From positions 1 to 33,049 of the forward strand of contig RZYC01000044.1 in the NCBI GenBank assembly GCA_009930475.1: a stretch of 33,049 bases of DNA, given 5' to 3'. The stretch is from Spartobacteria bacterium (GTDB lineage: Bacteria > Verrucomicrobiota > Kiritimatiellia > RZYC01). Of the stretch, positions 15,719 through 23,585 are shown piece after piece (within the stretch, counting starts at the first letter, position 1; each line of letters begins with the position of its first letter). The position numbers and the translations under genes were made by a program. Below the pieces are notes generated by a model that ran no database searches, was not told the origin of the DNA, and was given only the letters and a program-made list of their open reading frames with translations.

Positions 15719-16719
15719 GATGACACCTCTTTCGCATCCGGTTCCGCGCAGGGAATCGTTTCTTTAACAAAATGTACTGCTGCCTGATAGGCGTTTTCCA
15801 TGTCGCTTGATTCTGGTGCATGTTTGGCAAATTTCACCAGATCGCTCTGTTCCAGAAAGCTCTGAAGAATGATTTGCTGGTTGGTGGAAAGCATGCGTGA
15901 ACGAACGGCGGCGTGGATAAACTCTTCCGTGGTCTGTTCCGGTGCCCGCAGAGAAAAGCGATTTTCCATATAGAGACGCATGATGCTGGACAGTTCAACG
16001 TAGAACCGTTCCACTTCGTGGGCTTCGATCAGACCTTTTTCTCTCAGCAGATGCAGGGCTTCCAGTGCCACATCATAGGGCGGGCGAGGCCGAGCAGCCG
16101 GCTCCAGAGGACGTTTGTCCCGGCGACTGCGATAATATATCATGATCGCAGCAATCAGTATCAGTATGACGGCCAGAACGATCCAAACCCATAAGGATAT
16201 GGTTTTCGGCCAGTCCATGACGCCTTTGATGCGTGCATACAGCAGAGCCGGTTTGGCATCTTCGGGAATGGATGACACGACTTCTACCCATGTTTCCGGC
16301 AGGGAAACAGTCCACTTGGCCCCGTCGTTCTGAATAAATATCGCGTTGTTGGTCCATAATCGCTGGGAGCCTGTGCGGAAACTGCTCAGCTGGTAGCGAA
16401 AAACGGTGGCCGTTTCGTTGGTCGTCAGTACTTCATTCTGCTGGCTCATGTCCCGAACGACGAGTTCTTTGCCGCGGGCAGGGGAGGGTATGGTCATCTG
16501 TCCGCCGGCAGGATGCACCACTCTAACCGACGCCGTAAAGGCATCGCCGATGCGTACCTCGTTGGTACTTAGGGTCAAAGAAAGACACAGCGGACCTTCT
16601 GTGACAGATTTTACTTCATCTTCCGGCTTCGCATTACAGCCGGTGAACCCGATCATCAGGCACAGCAGCACTGCACCTGCACTCAGGTAGGTTCTTTTTT
16701 GGGAAAACAAGTTTCGCAT
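15715..16719 (-). CDS. Bat-operon lipoprotein with one membrane helix
   Basis: This 334-residue protein has a lipoprotein signal (LLCLMIGFTGC, lipid-modified Cys about 28), a periplasmic beta-rich region that opens like BatD (LSLTLSTNEVRIGDAFTASVRVVHP), a membrane helix (WVWIVLAVILILIAAIMIYY, about 174-193) and a cytoplasmic helical tail (DVALEALHLLREKGLIEAHEVERFYVELSSIMRLYMENRF). That tail resembles DUF4381 and the tails of BatD proteins, so it may merge the two roles. An AGGAGTG site precedes ATG. It lies between DUF58 (19 bp) and batA (4-bp overlap), the usual place of DUF4381. A lipid anchor together with a downstream membrane helix is odd, and the anchored Cys may simply mark the signal end. 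Confidence 0.65.
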   Translation of the reverse strand: MRNLFSQKRTYLSAGAVLLCLMIGFTGCNAKPEDEVKSVTEGPLCLSLTLSTNEVRIGDAFTASVRVVHPAGGQMTIPSPARGKELVVRDMSQQNEVLTTNETATVFRYQLSSFRTGSQRLWTNNAIFIQNDGAKWTVSLPETWVEVVSSIPEDAKPALLYARIKGVMDWPKTISLWVWIVLAVILILIAAIMIYYRSRRDKRPLEPAARPRPPYDVALEALHLLREKGLIEAHEVERFYVELSSIMRLYMENRFSLRAPEQTTEEFIHAAVRSRMLSTNQQIILQSFLEQSDLVKFAKHAPESSDMENAYQAAVHFVKETIPCAEPDAKEVSS

Positions 16720-16738
16720 AGTTAGGTCACTCCTGATC

Positions 16739-17626
16739 TTACATGCCTAGACGCCGTTCGCGTTTTTTGAAAAATTTGATGAATTCCTTGGTGTAGGATT
16801 CGCCGGCAGTTACTTCCACTGCATCAATGCCCGACCGCGCCAGCTGCTTGAGCAGATCATCGCGACGGGTGCGCTGCATGGATGTCAGGGCATGCCGGGT
16901 GGCTTTGTCACTGGTATCCACCAAATAGGTTTCACCGGTTTCCGCATCAATCCAGTCCACCAGCCCGACACGAGGCCAGCTTGTTTCCCGTTTGTCACCT
17001 ACGACAACCCCCACCAGATCGTGTTTCTTGGCCGTGATGTTCAATCCCCGCTGTGCCGCCTGACGATCGAAGAAAAAGTCACTGATTAGAAAACAAACCG
17101 ATTTTCTAGTGGTGACGTGATTCATAAAGTCCAGCGCCGGAACCAAGTCCGTTTTCTTTGATTCCGGTTCGCATTGTAATACTTCGCTGATTACGCGCAA
17201 CACGTGACGCACCCCTTTTTGCGGGGGAATATAGTGCTCAACCTTGTCAGAAAACAAAATCAGACCCACGCGATCATTATTTTTAATCGCAGAAAATGCC
17301 AGTAGCGCTGCCAGTTCTGCCGCCAGATTTTTTTTCAGCTGCGATGTGCTGCCGAAATCCAGTGAACCGCTGACATCCACCATTAACATCACCGTCATTT
17401 CTCGTTCTTCCACAAACTTTTTAATAAAAGGTTTGCCTGTACGAGCTGTGACGTTCCAGTCAATGGTCCGTATATCATCGCCCGGCATGTATTCCCGAAC
17501 TTCGTGGAATTCCATGCCCTGACCTTTGAATACGCTCTGATATTGGCCGGCAAACACATCGTTGACCATATGATTGGTCGTGATTTGGATCTGACGGACC
17601 TTTTTTATCAATTCTTTAGAAATCAT
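16739..17626 (-). CDS. DUF58 VWA-like protein
   Basis: This 295-residue soluble protein carries the DUF58 signature: FKGQGMEFHEVREYMPGDDIRTIDWNVTAR (split at residues about 33-62), then KKFVEEREMTVMLMVDVSGS, whose D84-x-S86-x-S88 corresponds to the VWA metal site. The block KNNDRVGLILFSDKVEHYIPP follows. DUF58 proteins are nearly always encoded next to MoxR ATPases, and here the gene starts 24 bp downstream of moxR. It is presumed to link the ATPase to the membrane VWA proteins. The C-terminus (YTKEFIKFFKKRERR) is basic and could lie against the membrane. Confidence 0.9.
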   Translation of the reverse strand: MISKELIKKVRQIQITTNHMVNDVFAGQYQSVFKGQGMEFHEVREYMPGDDIRTIDWNVTARTGKPFIKKFVEEREMTVMLMVDVSGSLDFGSTSQLKKNLAAELAALLAFSAIKNNDRVGLILFSDKVEHYIPPQKGVRHVLRVISEVLQCEPESKKTDLVPALDFMNHVTTRKSVCFLISDFFFDRQAAQRGLNITAKKHDLVGVVVGDKRETSWPRVGLVDWIDAETGETYLVDTSDKATRHALTSMQRTRRDDLLKQLARSGIDAVEVTAGESYTKEFIKFFKKRERRLGM

Positions 17627-17650
17627 AACTCGCTCCCGTGTGATGTATCC

Positions 17651-18640
17651 CTAGGGCACCGGCAGTTCGTTCAGCATACGTGTAATCAAGTCATCTGAAG
17701 TCAGTTCCTCGGCTTCGGCTTCATAAGAAACGATAATCCGGTGACGCAATACATCGTGTGCCATGGATTTGACATCCTGCGGTGTTACATAACCTCGTCC
17801 GCTCATAAAGGCGTGGGCCTTCGATGCCAGCGTCAGGTTGATGGTGGCACGTGGTGACGCGCCGTAGCGGATGTAATCCTTTATATTCAAGTGGTAGTCA
17901 TCCGGATTACGCGTGCAGAATACAATGCTCAGGATGTAATCTTTGATTTTATCATCCACATAAATTTGGTCGACGACCTTGCGGGCTTCCAGAATGGCTT
18001 CTGCTTTTACTACTGGCTGAACCTGAAATGTTTTATTCGTAACCGACATGGCGTCCAAAATCTGGCGTTCTTCACTCAGCGTGGGATAGTCGATCACCAG
18101 CTTGAGCATGAAGCGGTCGACCTGTGCTTCCGGCAGGGGATAAGTTCCCTCCTGTTCCACCGGATTTTCTGTCGCCATCACCAAAAAAGGCTCTGCCATT
18201 TTAAACGTATGTTCGCCGATGGTGACCTGTCGTTCCTGCATGGCTTCCAGCAGGGCGCTTTGCACCTTAGCTGGCGCACGGTTGATTTCATCAGCCAGAA
18301 TGATATTAGAGAAAACCGGGCCCTGTTTAATACTGAACGACCCTTCTTTGGGATTATAAATCTGCGTTCCGATCAAATCTGCCGGCAGCAAGTCCGGAGT
18401 GAACTGGATACGCTGAAAATCTGTGTCAAGCGCACTTGACAATGTGCGAACCGCTAACGTTTTTGCCAGACCGGGTACGCCTTCCAGTAATACATGGCCA
18501 TTAGCCAGCAATCCGATCATCAGGCGATCAATCAAATATTTCTGTCCGACGATCACCTTTTCCATTTCCGCCCGCAACGCCGCAATGTGAACGCTGTATT
18601 CTTTTACCTGATCATTAATGGCCTGAATGCCTGTTGTCAT
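17651..18640 (-). CDS. moxR: MoxR-family AAA+ ATPase
   Basis: This 329-residue ATPase is the first gene of the Bat operon. It shows Walker A GVPGLAKT (54-61), Walker B IILADE (113-118), sensor-1 region ATENP (156-160), the arginine-finger region EAQVDRF (171-177) and the C-terminal lid (YGASPRATINLTLASKAHAFMSGR). MoxR proteins act as chaperone-like ATPases on VWA partners. The start is well fixed by AGGAGG 6 bp before ATG. A weak promoter candidate for the operon is TTGATT (18682-18677) and TATGAA (18658-18653) on this strand, spacing 18 bp, but it would place the transcript start very close to the ribosome site, so an upstream promoter in the A/T-rich gap is as likely. Confidence 0.93.
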   Translation of the reverse strand: MTTGIQAINDQVKEYSVHIAALRAEMEKVIVGQKYLIDRLMIGLLANGHVLLEGVPGLAKTLAVRTLSSALDTDFQRIQFTPDLLPADLIGTQIYNPKEGSFSIKQGPVFSNIILADEINRAPAKVQSALLEAMQERQVTIGEHTFKMAEPFLVMATENPVEQEGTYPLPEAQVDRFMLKLVIDYPTLSEERQILDAMSVTNKTFQVQPVVKAEAILEARKVVDQIYVDDKIKDYILSIVFCTRNPDDYHLNIKDYIRYGASPRATINLTLASKAHAFMSGRGYVTPQDVKSMAHDVLRHRIIVSYEAEAEELTSDDLITRMLNELPVP

Positions 18641-18901
18641 ATTATCCTCCTATTCATATGTGCGTTACTTCTCAAAAATCAATCAGCCGTACAAAATTGA
18701 CTGCGTGTACAACCATTTCGTTATGGTCGGTAATATGCACAAGTCATCCGCGTATGTGAAGAGAAAAATCAAAATAAAATATGTGTAAGATATACGTAAT
18801 AAAAGTGATATGAAATATGTAGGAATCTGCTTTGTCTCTGTGTAGGAGTATTTTGCAGGGTGTATAAAGGATTCCCCTAATAACAAATAAGGCAAAAATA
18901 T

Positions 18902-18961
18902 AATAAAGTGACAGAAACTTAATAAACTTATTATTGATTCCCCGGACGGGTTGTGTATCAT
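18902..18961 (+). repeat. Solo copy of the RAYT left-end element with promoter-like boxes
   Basis: AATAAAGTGACAGAAAC... at 18902 matches 32949-32970 at 20 of 22 positions and shares GTGACAG with 8364. TTGA follows GTGACAG by 26 bp here and at 8364, and by 27 bp at 32955. The element continues with TTGATT (18934-18939) and TATCAT (18956-18961), spacing 16, mirroring the promoters of the two transposases, but no transposase gene follows. It points toward the sigma-factor gene about 100 bp away. Confidence 0.65.
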
Positions 18962-19022
18962 GAAGAATTTTCACTTCTGCAAGAGCGGGGTCGGTTGTCG
19001 TTGTTTTTGATTTTGTGGATAT

Positions 19023-19051
19023 TTGACAAGCAGGAGTGTCCGTGACATAAA
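19023..19051 (+). promoter_or_regulatory. Promoter of the sigma-factor gene
   Basis: TTGACA (19023-19028) and CATAAA (19046-19051) are separated by 17 bp. The -10 box ends 11 bp before ATG 19063, so the mRNA would have a leader of only a few bases. This agrees with the lack of a ribosome site next to that ATG. Confidence 0.5.
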
Positions 19052-19062
19052 CTCATCTACAT

Positions 19063-19842
19063 ATGCAAGACGATAAAAAAAAGGTAACGGACTCACGGGA
19101 CGCTGACGATGCAGTGCTTTGGGATGCGTATTGGCAGAATACGGATGATGGGCGCACACTGACGGCGTTACTGGAATCGCACATGCCGCTGGTTTATCAT
19201 GTTCTGGAACGGGTCTCCATCAGTTTGCCGCCGCATGTGGCCATTGAAGATTTGTTGCAGTCTGCTACGCTTGGATTGTACCATGCGATTACGCGATTTG
19301 ATCCGAAAATGGGAAATCGATTTGCGTCTTTTGCCTATCCGCGTATTCGGGGTGCGATTCTGGACGAGTTGCGGCAGATGGATTTTTTGAGCCGGTCGAC
19401 ACGTAGTCAGCTCAAAAAAGTGGAGGACACCATTCGTGAATGGGCACAGGAGCATGGGGATTCCCCTGATGAAGATGATATTGCTTCAGAACTGGGAATG
19501 CGGCCTGAATATGTGTCGACGTTGCTTTCACGCTCTCAGCCATGGTTGTCGCTAGATAGTGTTATTGCGGGAGGCGATGGCGATCTGACTTTGCAGGATG
19601 TGCTGGCGGATACGGTAAACAGGACGCCGGATCAGGAGGCGGTAACGCAGGATTTGATTCAGCAGATGCGCAAGGCTTTTATGACGTTACCGGCCAGGGA
19701 GCAGAAGATTTTGTATCTATATTATTACGAAGAACTCCGCCTTAGTGAAATTGCGGTCTTGTATGAACTGACGGAAGCACGCATCTGTCAGCTGCATGCG
19801 TTGGCGGTGGCGAAACTGAAGGTTGCGCTGAAACTGGATTAA
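19063..19842 (+). CDS. FliA/WhiG-type sigma-70 family factor
   Basis: This 259-residue group-3 sigma factor carries region 2 (LESHMPLVYHVLERVSISLPPHVAIEDLLQSATLGLYHAITRFDPKMGNRFASFAYPRIRGAILDELRQMDFLSRSTR, split across about 40-120), a short region 3 (EWAQEHGDSPDEDDIASELGM) and region 4 (LPAREQKILYLYYYEELRLSEIAVLYELTEARICQLHALAVAKLK, about 208-255). The RGAILDELRQMDFLSRS block is the hallmark of sigma-28/WhiG factors, which in other bacteria control flagellar, chemotaxis or developmental genes. No flagellar gene is in the window, so its regulon is unknown. A small acidic protein follows after 16 bp. It probably starts leaderless from the promoter at 19023. Confidence 0.88.
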   Translation: MQDDKKKVTDSRDADDAVLWDAYWQNTDDGRTLTALLESHMPLVYHVLERVSISLPPHVAIEDLLQSATLGLYHAITRFDPKMGNRFASFAYPRIRGAILDELRQMDFLSRSTRSQLKKVEDTIREWAQEHGDSPDEDDIASELGMRPEYVSTLLSRSQPWLSLDSVIAGGDGDLTLQDVLADTVNRTPDQEAVTQDLIQQMRKAFMTLPAREQKILYLYYYEELRLSEIAVLYELTEARICQLHALAVAKLKVALKLD

Positions 19843-19858
19843 TTCGAGGGCTGTGGTT

Positions 19859-20197
19859 ATGGATGAATTCGATCCGATTACAACCAATCCATATTACGAT
19901 GGCGGTGTTTACTACAAGGTGAAGCTGGATCCCGATGAATATGGTGGCGGTGCCGATTTTTTTCAGCGTGAAGGGCGCAGGAAGAAAAAGGACGGGGATG
20001 AGGACGAAGAAGCGGGGAATGACGAGTCCAAAGAGGATGAAAATCCTATTCCCAGCACGCATCCGGATATTCATGATGAAGTGCAGCTGAGTAAAAAGGG
20101 GAAGGAAGTTTTAAAGGTCGATGAAGAATCGCCTGTGCATATAGCCAGTAATCAGCACCCCCCAAAACCGCCGCCGCATGTATCATTTAAGGCGTGA
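19859..20197 (+). CDS. Small acidic protein downstream of the sigma factor
   Basis: This 112-residue protein begins at ATG 19859, with GAGGG 8 bp upstream; a GTG at 19853 is less likely. I do not recognise a family. The N-terminal part is Tyr/Asp-rich (MDEFDPITTNPYYDGGVYYKVKLDPDEYGGG), followed by a basic run (REGRRKKK), a strongly acidic Lys-mixed stretch (DGDEDEEAGNDESKEDEN) and a C-terminal DEVQLSKKGKEVLKVDEESP before a Pro-rich end. It has no signal or membrane helix and is probably largely disordered. The DEVQLSKKGKEVL segment is reminiscent of the short motif near the start of FlgM-type anti-sigma factors, and position suggests a regulator of the sigma factor, but this is weak. It ends 8 bp before the convergent surE gene. 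Confidence 0.7.
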   Translation: MDEFDPITTNPYYDGGVYYKVKLDPDEYGGGADFFQREGRRKKKDGDEDEEAGNDESKEDENPIPSTHPDIHDEVQLSKKGKEVLKVDEESPVHIASNQHPPKPPPHVSFKA

Positions 20198-20205
20198 GAC
20201 GGATT

Positions 20206-20958
20206 CTATTTAGTAAACATGTTTTTCAGGGACGGCAGTAATTCGCTGCGAGTGGCGGCGAAAGCGACGGGAGAAACGGAAACATAGCCGTTATCGACAG
20301 CCCAGAGGTCGTTTTCTTCCCGGGAGTCGAGCGATTGGATTTTTCCGTCCATCCAGAAGTAGGTATTACCCCTTGGATCTTTTCGTTTATGGAAGAGCTG
20401 CTCGAATCGGGATCGGGCAATGGGGACGGTTTTGAAGCCTTTTATTTTTGTTGTGTTGGGGATATTTACGTTGATCAGCGTGTTTGTCGGCCAGTCATTT
20501 TTTGTTTTTAGGTAGCGGGTTATAAATTCCTCGACGATGGAACCGGCCGTTTTCCATAGGGGATTGGCAAATGTGCAGAGAGAAAAGGCGATGCCGGGAA
20601 TTCCCTGAATAGCGGCTTCAGCGGCGGCAGATACGGTGCCGGAATAAGCAACACTGACACCGGTATTGGCTCCTAGGTTTATTCCGCTGAGAACGAGGTC
20701 GGGGCGAATATCAAGGAGTCCGCCGCAGGCCAGTTTCACGCAGTCAGCAGGTGTTCCACTGGTGGCGTAACCAGAAAACAGGGGGAGCTTGACAGGCTTT
20801 GCTTTGATCGGATCAGATATTGTAATGCCATGGCCGGTGGCCGAGCGTTCGCTGTCGGGAGCGACCACAAAAACCTGACCAAATTTACTGGCTGCCTGAT
20901 AAAGAGTTTCAATCCCGGGGGAATAAATGCCATCGTCGTTGGAAATTAGTATATTCAT
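20206..20958 (-). CDS. surE: 5'/3'-nucleotidase SurE
   Basis: This 250-residue metal-dependent phosphatase removes phosphate from nucleoside 5'- and 3'-monophosphates. It starts MNILISNDDGIYSPGI, where Asp8-Asp9 bind the metal, followed by VAPDSERSATGHGIT, SGTPADCV, VLSGINLGANTG and YSGTVSAAAEA, all diagnostic SurE blocks. ATG 20958 is preferred to the upstream in-frame ATG because the family begins at this methionine; no clear ribosome site is visible. SurE genes often lie near protein-repair and stationary-phase genes, but here the neighbours are a sigma-factor pair (convergent) and a glycosyltransferase (divergent, 74-bp gap). Confidence 0.94.
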   Translation of the reverse strand: MNILISNDDGIYSPGIETLYQAASKFGQVFVVAPDSERSATGHGITISDPIKAKPVKLPLFSGYATSGTPADCVKLACGGLLDIRPDLVLSGINLGANTGVSVAYSGTVSAAAEAAIQGIPGIAFSLCTFANPLWKTAGSIVEEFITRYLKTKNDWPTNTLINVNIPNTTKIKGFKTVPIARSRFEQLFHKRKDPRGNTYFWMDGKIQSLDSREENDLWAVDNGYVSVSPVAFAATRSELLPSLKNMFTK

Positions 20959-21032
20959 GTGGACAATAAACGGGTTGAAACACAAAATTGCAAGAATAAG
21001 TATGTTTATGTCGAGAGATATGGAGCGGTGCC

Positions 21033-22715
21033 GTGGCGGACAGATATGATTGTAAAGAAATGGAAGTGAAGGAGGACGCGTGTTTGCAGACGTGGGGGCG
21101 CATCGTCTTCTATATGGTGATTTTGCTCACAATAGCGGGTGTTACGGCCATGGCTTTGTGGATGGGAAATATCAACCAAGATGAGGGGTGGTATTTGTAT
21201 GCCGCGCGGAATGTGGCCCGAGGGCAGATGCTGTATGGTGATTTTGCTTATACGCAGGGGCCTGTGCTGCCGCTGTTTTATTCCGTGCTGTATCGATGGG
21301 GTGGTCAGAGCGGGTTGCTGGGCGGGCGATTGTTGACTGCGGGACTGGGACTGGTCGCGATCTTTTTTTATGCGGGGTCGGCGTATAATCTGTCGTCGGG
21401 TCGCCGTAATCGTCATGTTGGGGTATGGTTGGTTTTGTTGTTATGCGGGGTTAATTTATATCAGGCGTACTACTTTTCGGTTGTAAAAACCTACGCCTTG
21501 ACGTCTATGTTTATGGGAGCGGGGGTGTTTTTTTTGACATTACCCGGAGTCCGGATGCGAAATGCGTTTATTGCAGGCATCTGTATGGCACTGGCGGGGG
21601 CGACGCGTATTTCATCGCTGGCTGTGGGGGGGGTGATCGGATTATGTCTTATGTGGCACTACCGGAAAAATGCCGTTGTCTGGATGACTTATGCGTTCGG
21701 TGCGATCTTAGGACTGGGAGTACTGTTTGCTCCCTATGTATGGCGTTGTCCCGAAAATCTTTTCTTTGGACTGTGGGAATACCATCAGTTACGTACGCCC
21801 CCGGATTTAGGTCAGACCCTCATATTAAAAGCCGGTAGTATTTCGCGATTGGTACAAGTCTATTTCATGGCATGTTGCTTATGTTTGGGGGGGATCGGCT
21901 TTTTGTTCATGAAGCGGGTCTGTCGGAATGAGAAGGATTTTATTTCATCCAAAAAACGATGCATATTTCCTGTTTATTCGTTGTGGCTGGGTGCACTGGC
22001 TGGTGCGCTGCTGCATTGGTCAGCACCGTATCCGTATGATGATTATCAGGTTATTGTTTATCCTGTTTTTGTTTTGGCACTGGCCCTGTTGATTCATGGA
22101 CTGATTGATATGCGGGGTGCTAACGTCTTGTGGACTGTGGGAGTGCTGTGGGTTTGCTGCATTGCTTTTGTCGGTTCATCGCCTCTGTTACAGGAATGGA
22201 TGGTTCGCGGTCGTGAGGGCATATGGTGGCGTACGAAGCCGGTGCCGGATTTGGTGCAGTTGCGTAGTGAGGCTTTGTCCATCAGTGACGCAATTCCGGC
22301 CGATGATCAGAAGCTGCTGTTAACCCAGGATATTTATTTGGCTATTGAAGCTGGGCTTGATGTTCCTCGGGGTCTGGAGCTTGGACCTTTTTCATTTTAT
22401 CCGGATTGGTCCAGGCAGCAGGCAGAGTCGATGCATGTGGTGAATGCAGATATGATGCGGGAACTGATTGAAACATGTGCGGCACCTATGGCGGCTGTGA
22501 GCGGATATACTTTTACCATGGCTTCGCCTGAAGTGGTGCCGGTATCGGCGAATGTAGCACAGCAGCTGGATGAAGCATTGACCAATTCGTATGTTTTACA
22601 GGATATCGTGGATCATTTCGGGCAGGGGTCGACCCGTTTGAAAATCTATCGTCGTGTTGGAAATAAACAGGAGGAAAGCCATGTCATTTCAGGTTCAGCC
22701 AATGGGTATTACTGA
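21033..22715 (+). CDS. Membrane glycosyltransferase, ArnT/PMT_2-like
   Basis: This 560-residue polytopic protein starts at GTG 21033, with GGAG 7 bp before it. A first helix (about 25-45) leads into NQDEGWYLYAARNVARGQMLYGDFAYTQGP, the loop of GT-C transferases that carries the catalytic Asp-Glu pair, followed by roughly ten hydrophobic segments (for example VWLVLLLCGVNLYQAYYF and LWLGALAGALLHWSAPYP) and a soluble C-terminal part (about 405-560). It should use a polyprenyl-phosphate sugar at the periplasmic face; donor and acceptor are unknown. It overlaps the GNAT gene by 35 bp, so the two are probably translated together and may act on one glycan or surface polymer. Unlike the first ArnT-like protein, it keeps the Asp of the DE pair. 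Confidence 0.75.
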   Translation: MADRYDCKEMEVKEDACLQTWGRIVFYMVILLTIAGVTAMALWMGNINQDEGWYLYAARNVARGQMLYGDFAYTQGPVLPLFYSVLYRWGGQSGLLGGRLLTAGLGLVAIFFYAGSAYNLSSGRRNRHVGVWLVLLLCGVNLYQAYYFSVVKTYALTSMFMGAGVFFLTLPGVRMRNAFIAGICMALAGATRISSLAVGGVIGLCLMWHYRKNAVVWMTYAFGAILGLGVLFAPYVWRCPENLFFGLWEYHQLRTPPDLGQTLILKAGSISRLVQVYFMACCLCLGGIGFLFMKRVCRNEKDFISSKKRCIFPVYSLWLGALAGALLHWSAPYPYDDYQVIVYPVFVLALALLIHGLIDMRGANVLWTVGVLWVCCIAFVGSSPLLQEWMVRGREGIWWRTKPVPDLVQLRSEALSISDAIPADDQKLLLTQDIYLAIEAGLDVPRGLELGPFSFYPDWSRQQAESMHVVNADMMRELIETCAAPMAAVSGYTFTMASPEVVPVSANVAQQLDEALTNSYVLQDIVDHFGQGSTRLKIYRRVGNKQEESHVISGSANGYY

Positions 22716-23532
22716 TGTTGTTTTTTGCAGGGAGCAGGCCGCGAGAGAAGGGTGGAATCCGGGGCTTTACGATATGGAAGTCTTTTATAAGACTGATCCT
22801 GACGGCTGGTTCAAGGCGGTCGATGATCGGGGGCAGATCATGGGATGCATCTCTGCTGTGGCGTATGATGAGACCTTTGGGTTTATTGGTTTTTTTGTCG
22901 TGCTGCCGATGTATAGAGGCGGACGAGTGGGGATAGAACTGGGACGTCGTGCGCTTGAGTATCTGGGTGATCGCATAATCGGACAGGACGGCGTGTTTGC
23001 AAAAGTGGCTAATTATGAAACGTGGGGTTTTATCTACTGTTACCGCAATTTGCGCTACGAATGGCAAAGCGATTGCGGCTTGTTTGCCCGGTCAAATATA
23101 CAGACGGCGGCCTACGATGTATCCATGCAGTCTGCTGTCCTTGAGTATGATCGGCTTCTTTTTCCATGTTCACGTGCTGGATTTCTCACTGAGTGGCTGG
23201 CGATGAAGGGTGCTTTAGTTCGGACTGCGTGGATTGGTTCGCAGCTTGTAGGATATGGACTGCGCCGCCCATGCGTTGCCGGATATAAAATTGGCCCTCT
23301 GTTTTCAGATACGCAGGATATTGCCATGTCGCTGTTTGCGTCGCTTGTCGATGCCGTGCCGGCATGTACACCTGTTTATCTAGATGTGCCTGAAAAAAAC
23401 GCTTCAGCGATTGCGATGGTCGGCTCACTAGGAATGCGTCAGTGTTTCGGTACCGCCCGCATGTATAAAAATGGCATTCCTGAACTCGATATACCACGCA
23501 TATTCGGCGTGACCAGCTTCGAGCTGGGATAG
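22681..23532 (+). CDS. GNAT-family N-acetyltransferase with a second C-terminal domain
   Basis: This 283-residue protein begins at ATG 22681 with a strong AGGAGG-type site 6-7 bp upstream inside the previous gene. Residues about 1-125 form a GNAT domain: the strand AVAYDETFGFIGFFVV and the acetyl-CoA loop PMYRGGRVGIELGRRALEYL. The remaining half (ALVRTAWIGSQLVGYGLRRPCVAGYKIGPLFSD...PVYLDVPEKNASAIAMVGSLGM) matches the Acetyltransf_18/DUF1248 type of second GNAT-like fold. The two-domain layout is common in bacterial acyltransferases acting on small amines or sugars. Overlap with the glycosyltransferase suggests coupled expression; substrate unknown. Confidence 0.82.
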   Translation: MSFQVQPMGITDVVFCREQAAREGWNPGLYDMEVFYKTDPDGWFKAVDDRGQIMGCISAVAYDETFGFIGFFVVLPMYRGGRVGIELGRRALEYLGDRIIGQDGVFAKVANYETWGFIYCYRNLRYEWQSDCGLFARSNIQTAAYDVSMQSAVLEYDRLLFPCSRAGFLTEWLAMKGALVRTAWIGSQLVGYGLRRPCVAGYKIGPLFSDTQDIAMSLFASLVDAVPACTPVYLDVPEKNASAIAMVGSLGMRQCFGTARMYKNGIPELDIPRIFGVTSFELG

Positions 23533-23585
23533 CGTATCCCGTTTAGAGGTAATCTGTAAAATCCGCATCGCATGCGTCAAATCGA

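Larger units (their letters stand above)
18641..19062. other. Divergent moxR/sigma-factor intergenic region
   Basis: This 422-bp A/T-rich gap holds the moxR ribosome site, the solo transposase-type element at 18902-18961 and the sigma-factor promoter at 19023-19051. I see no gene; the only frame after the element's -10 box is 16 codons (ATG 18960) with no recognisable product. The rest, especially 18740-18900, is low-complexity A/T-rich DNA with no clear motif. Confidence 0.7.

Noticed and set aside
18960-19010. 16-codon open frame after the solo element
   Set aside because: Too short, Cys-rich without a recognisable pattern, and its ATG overlaps the -10-like box.
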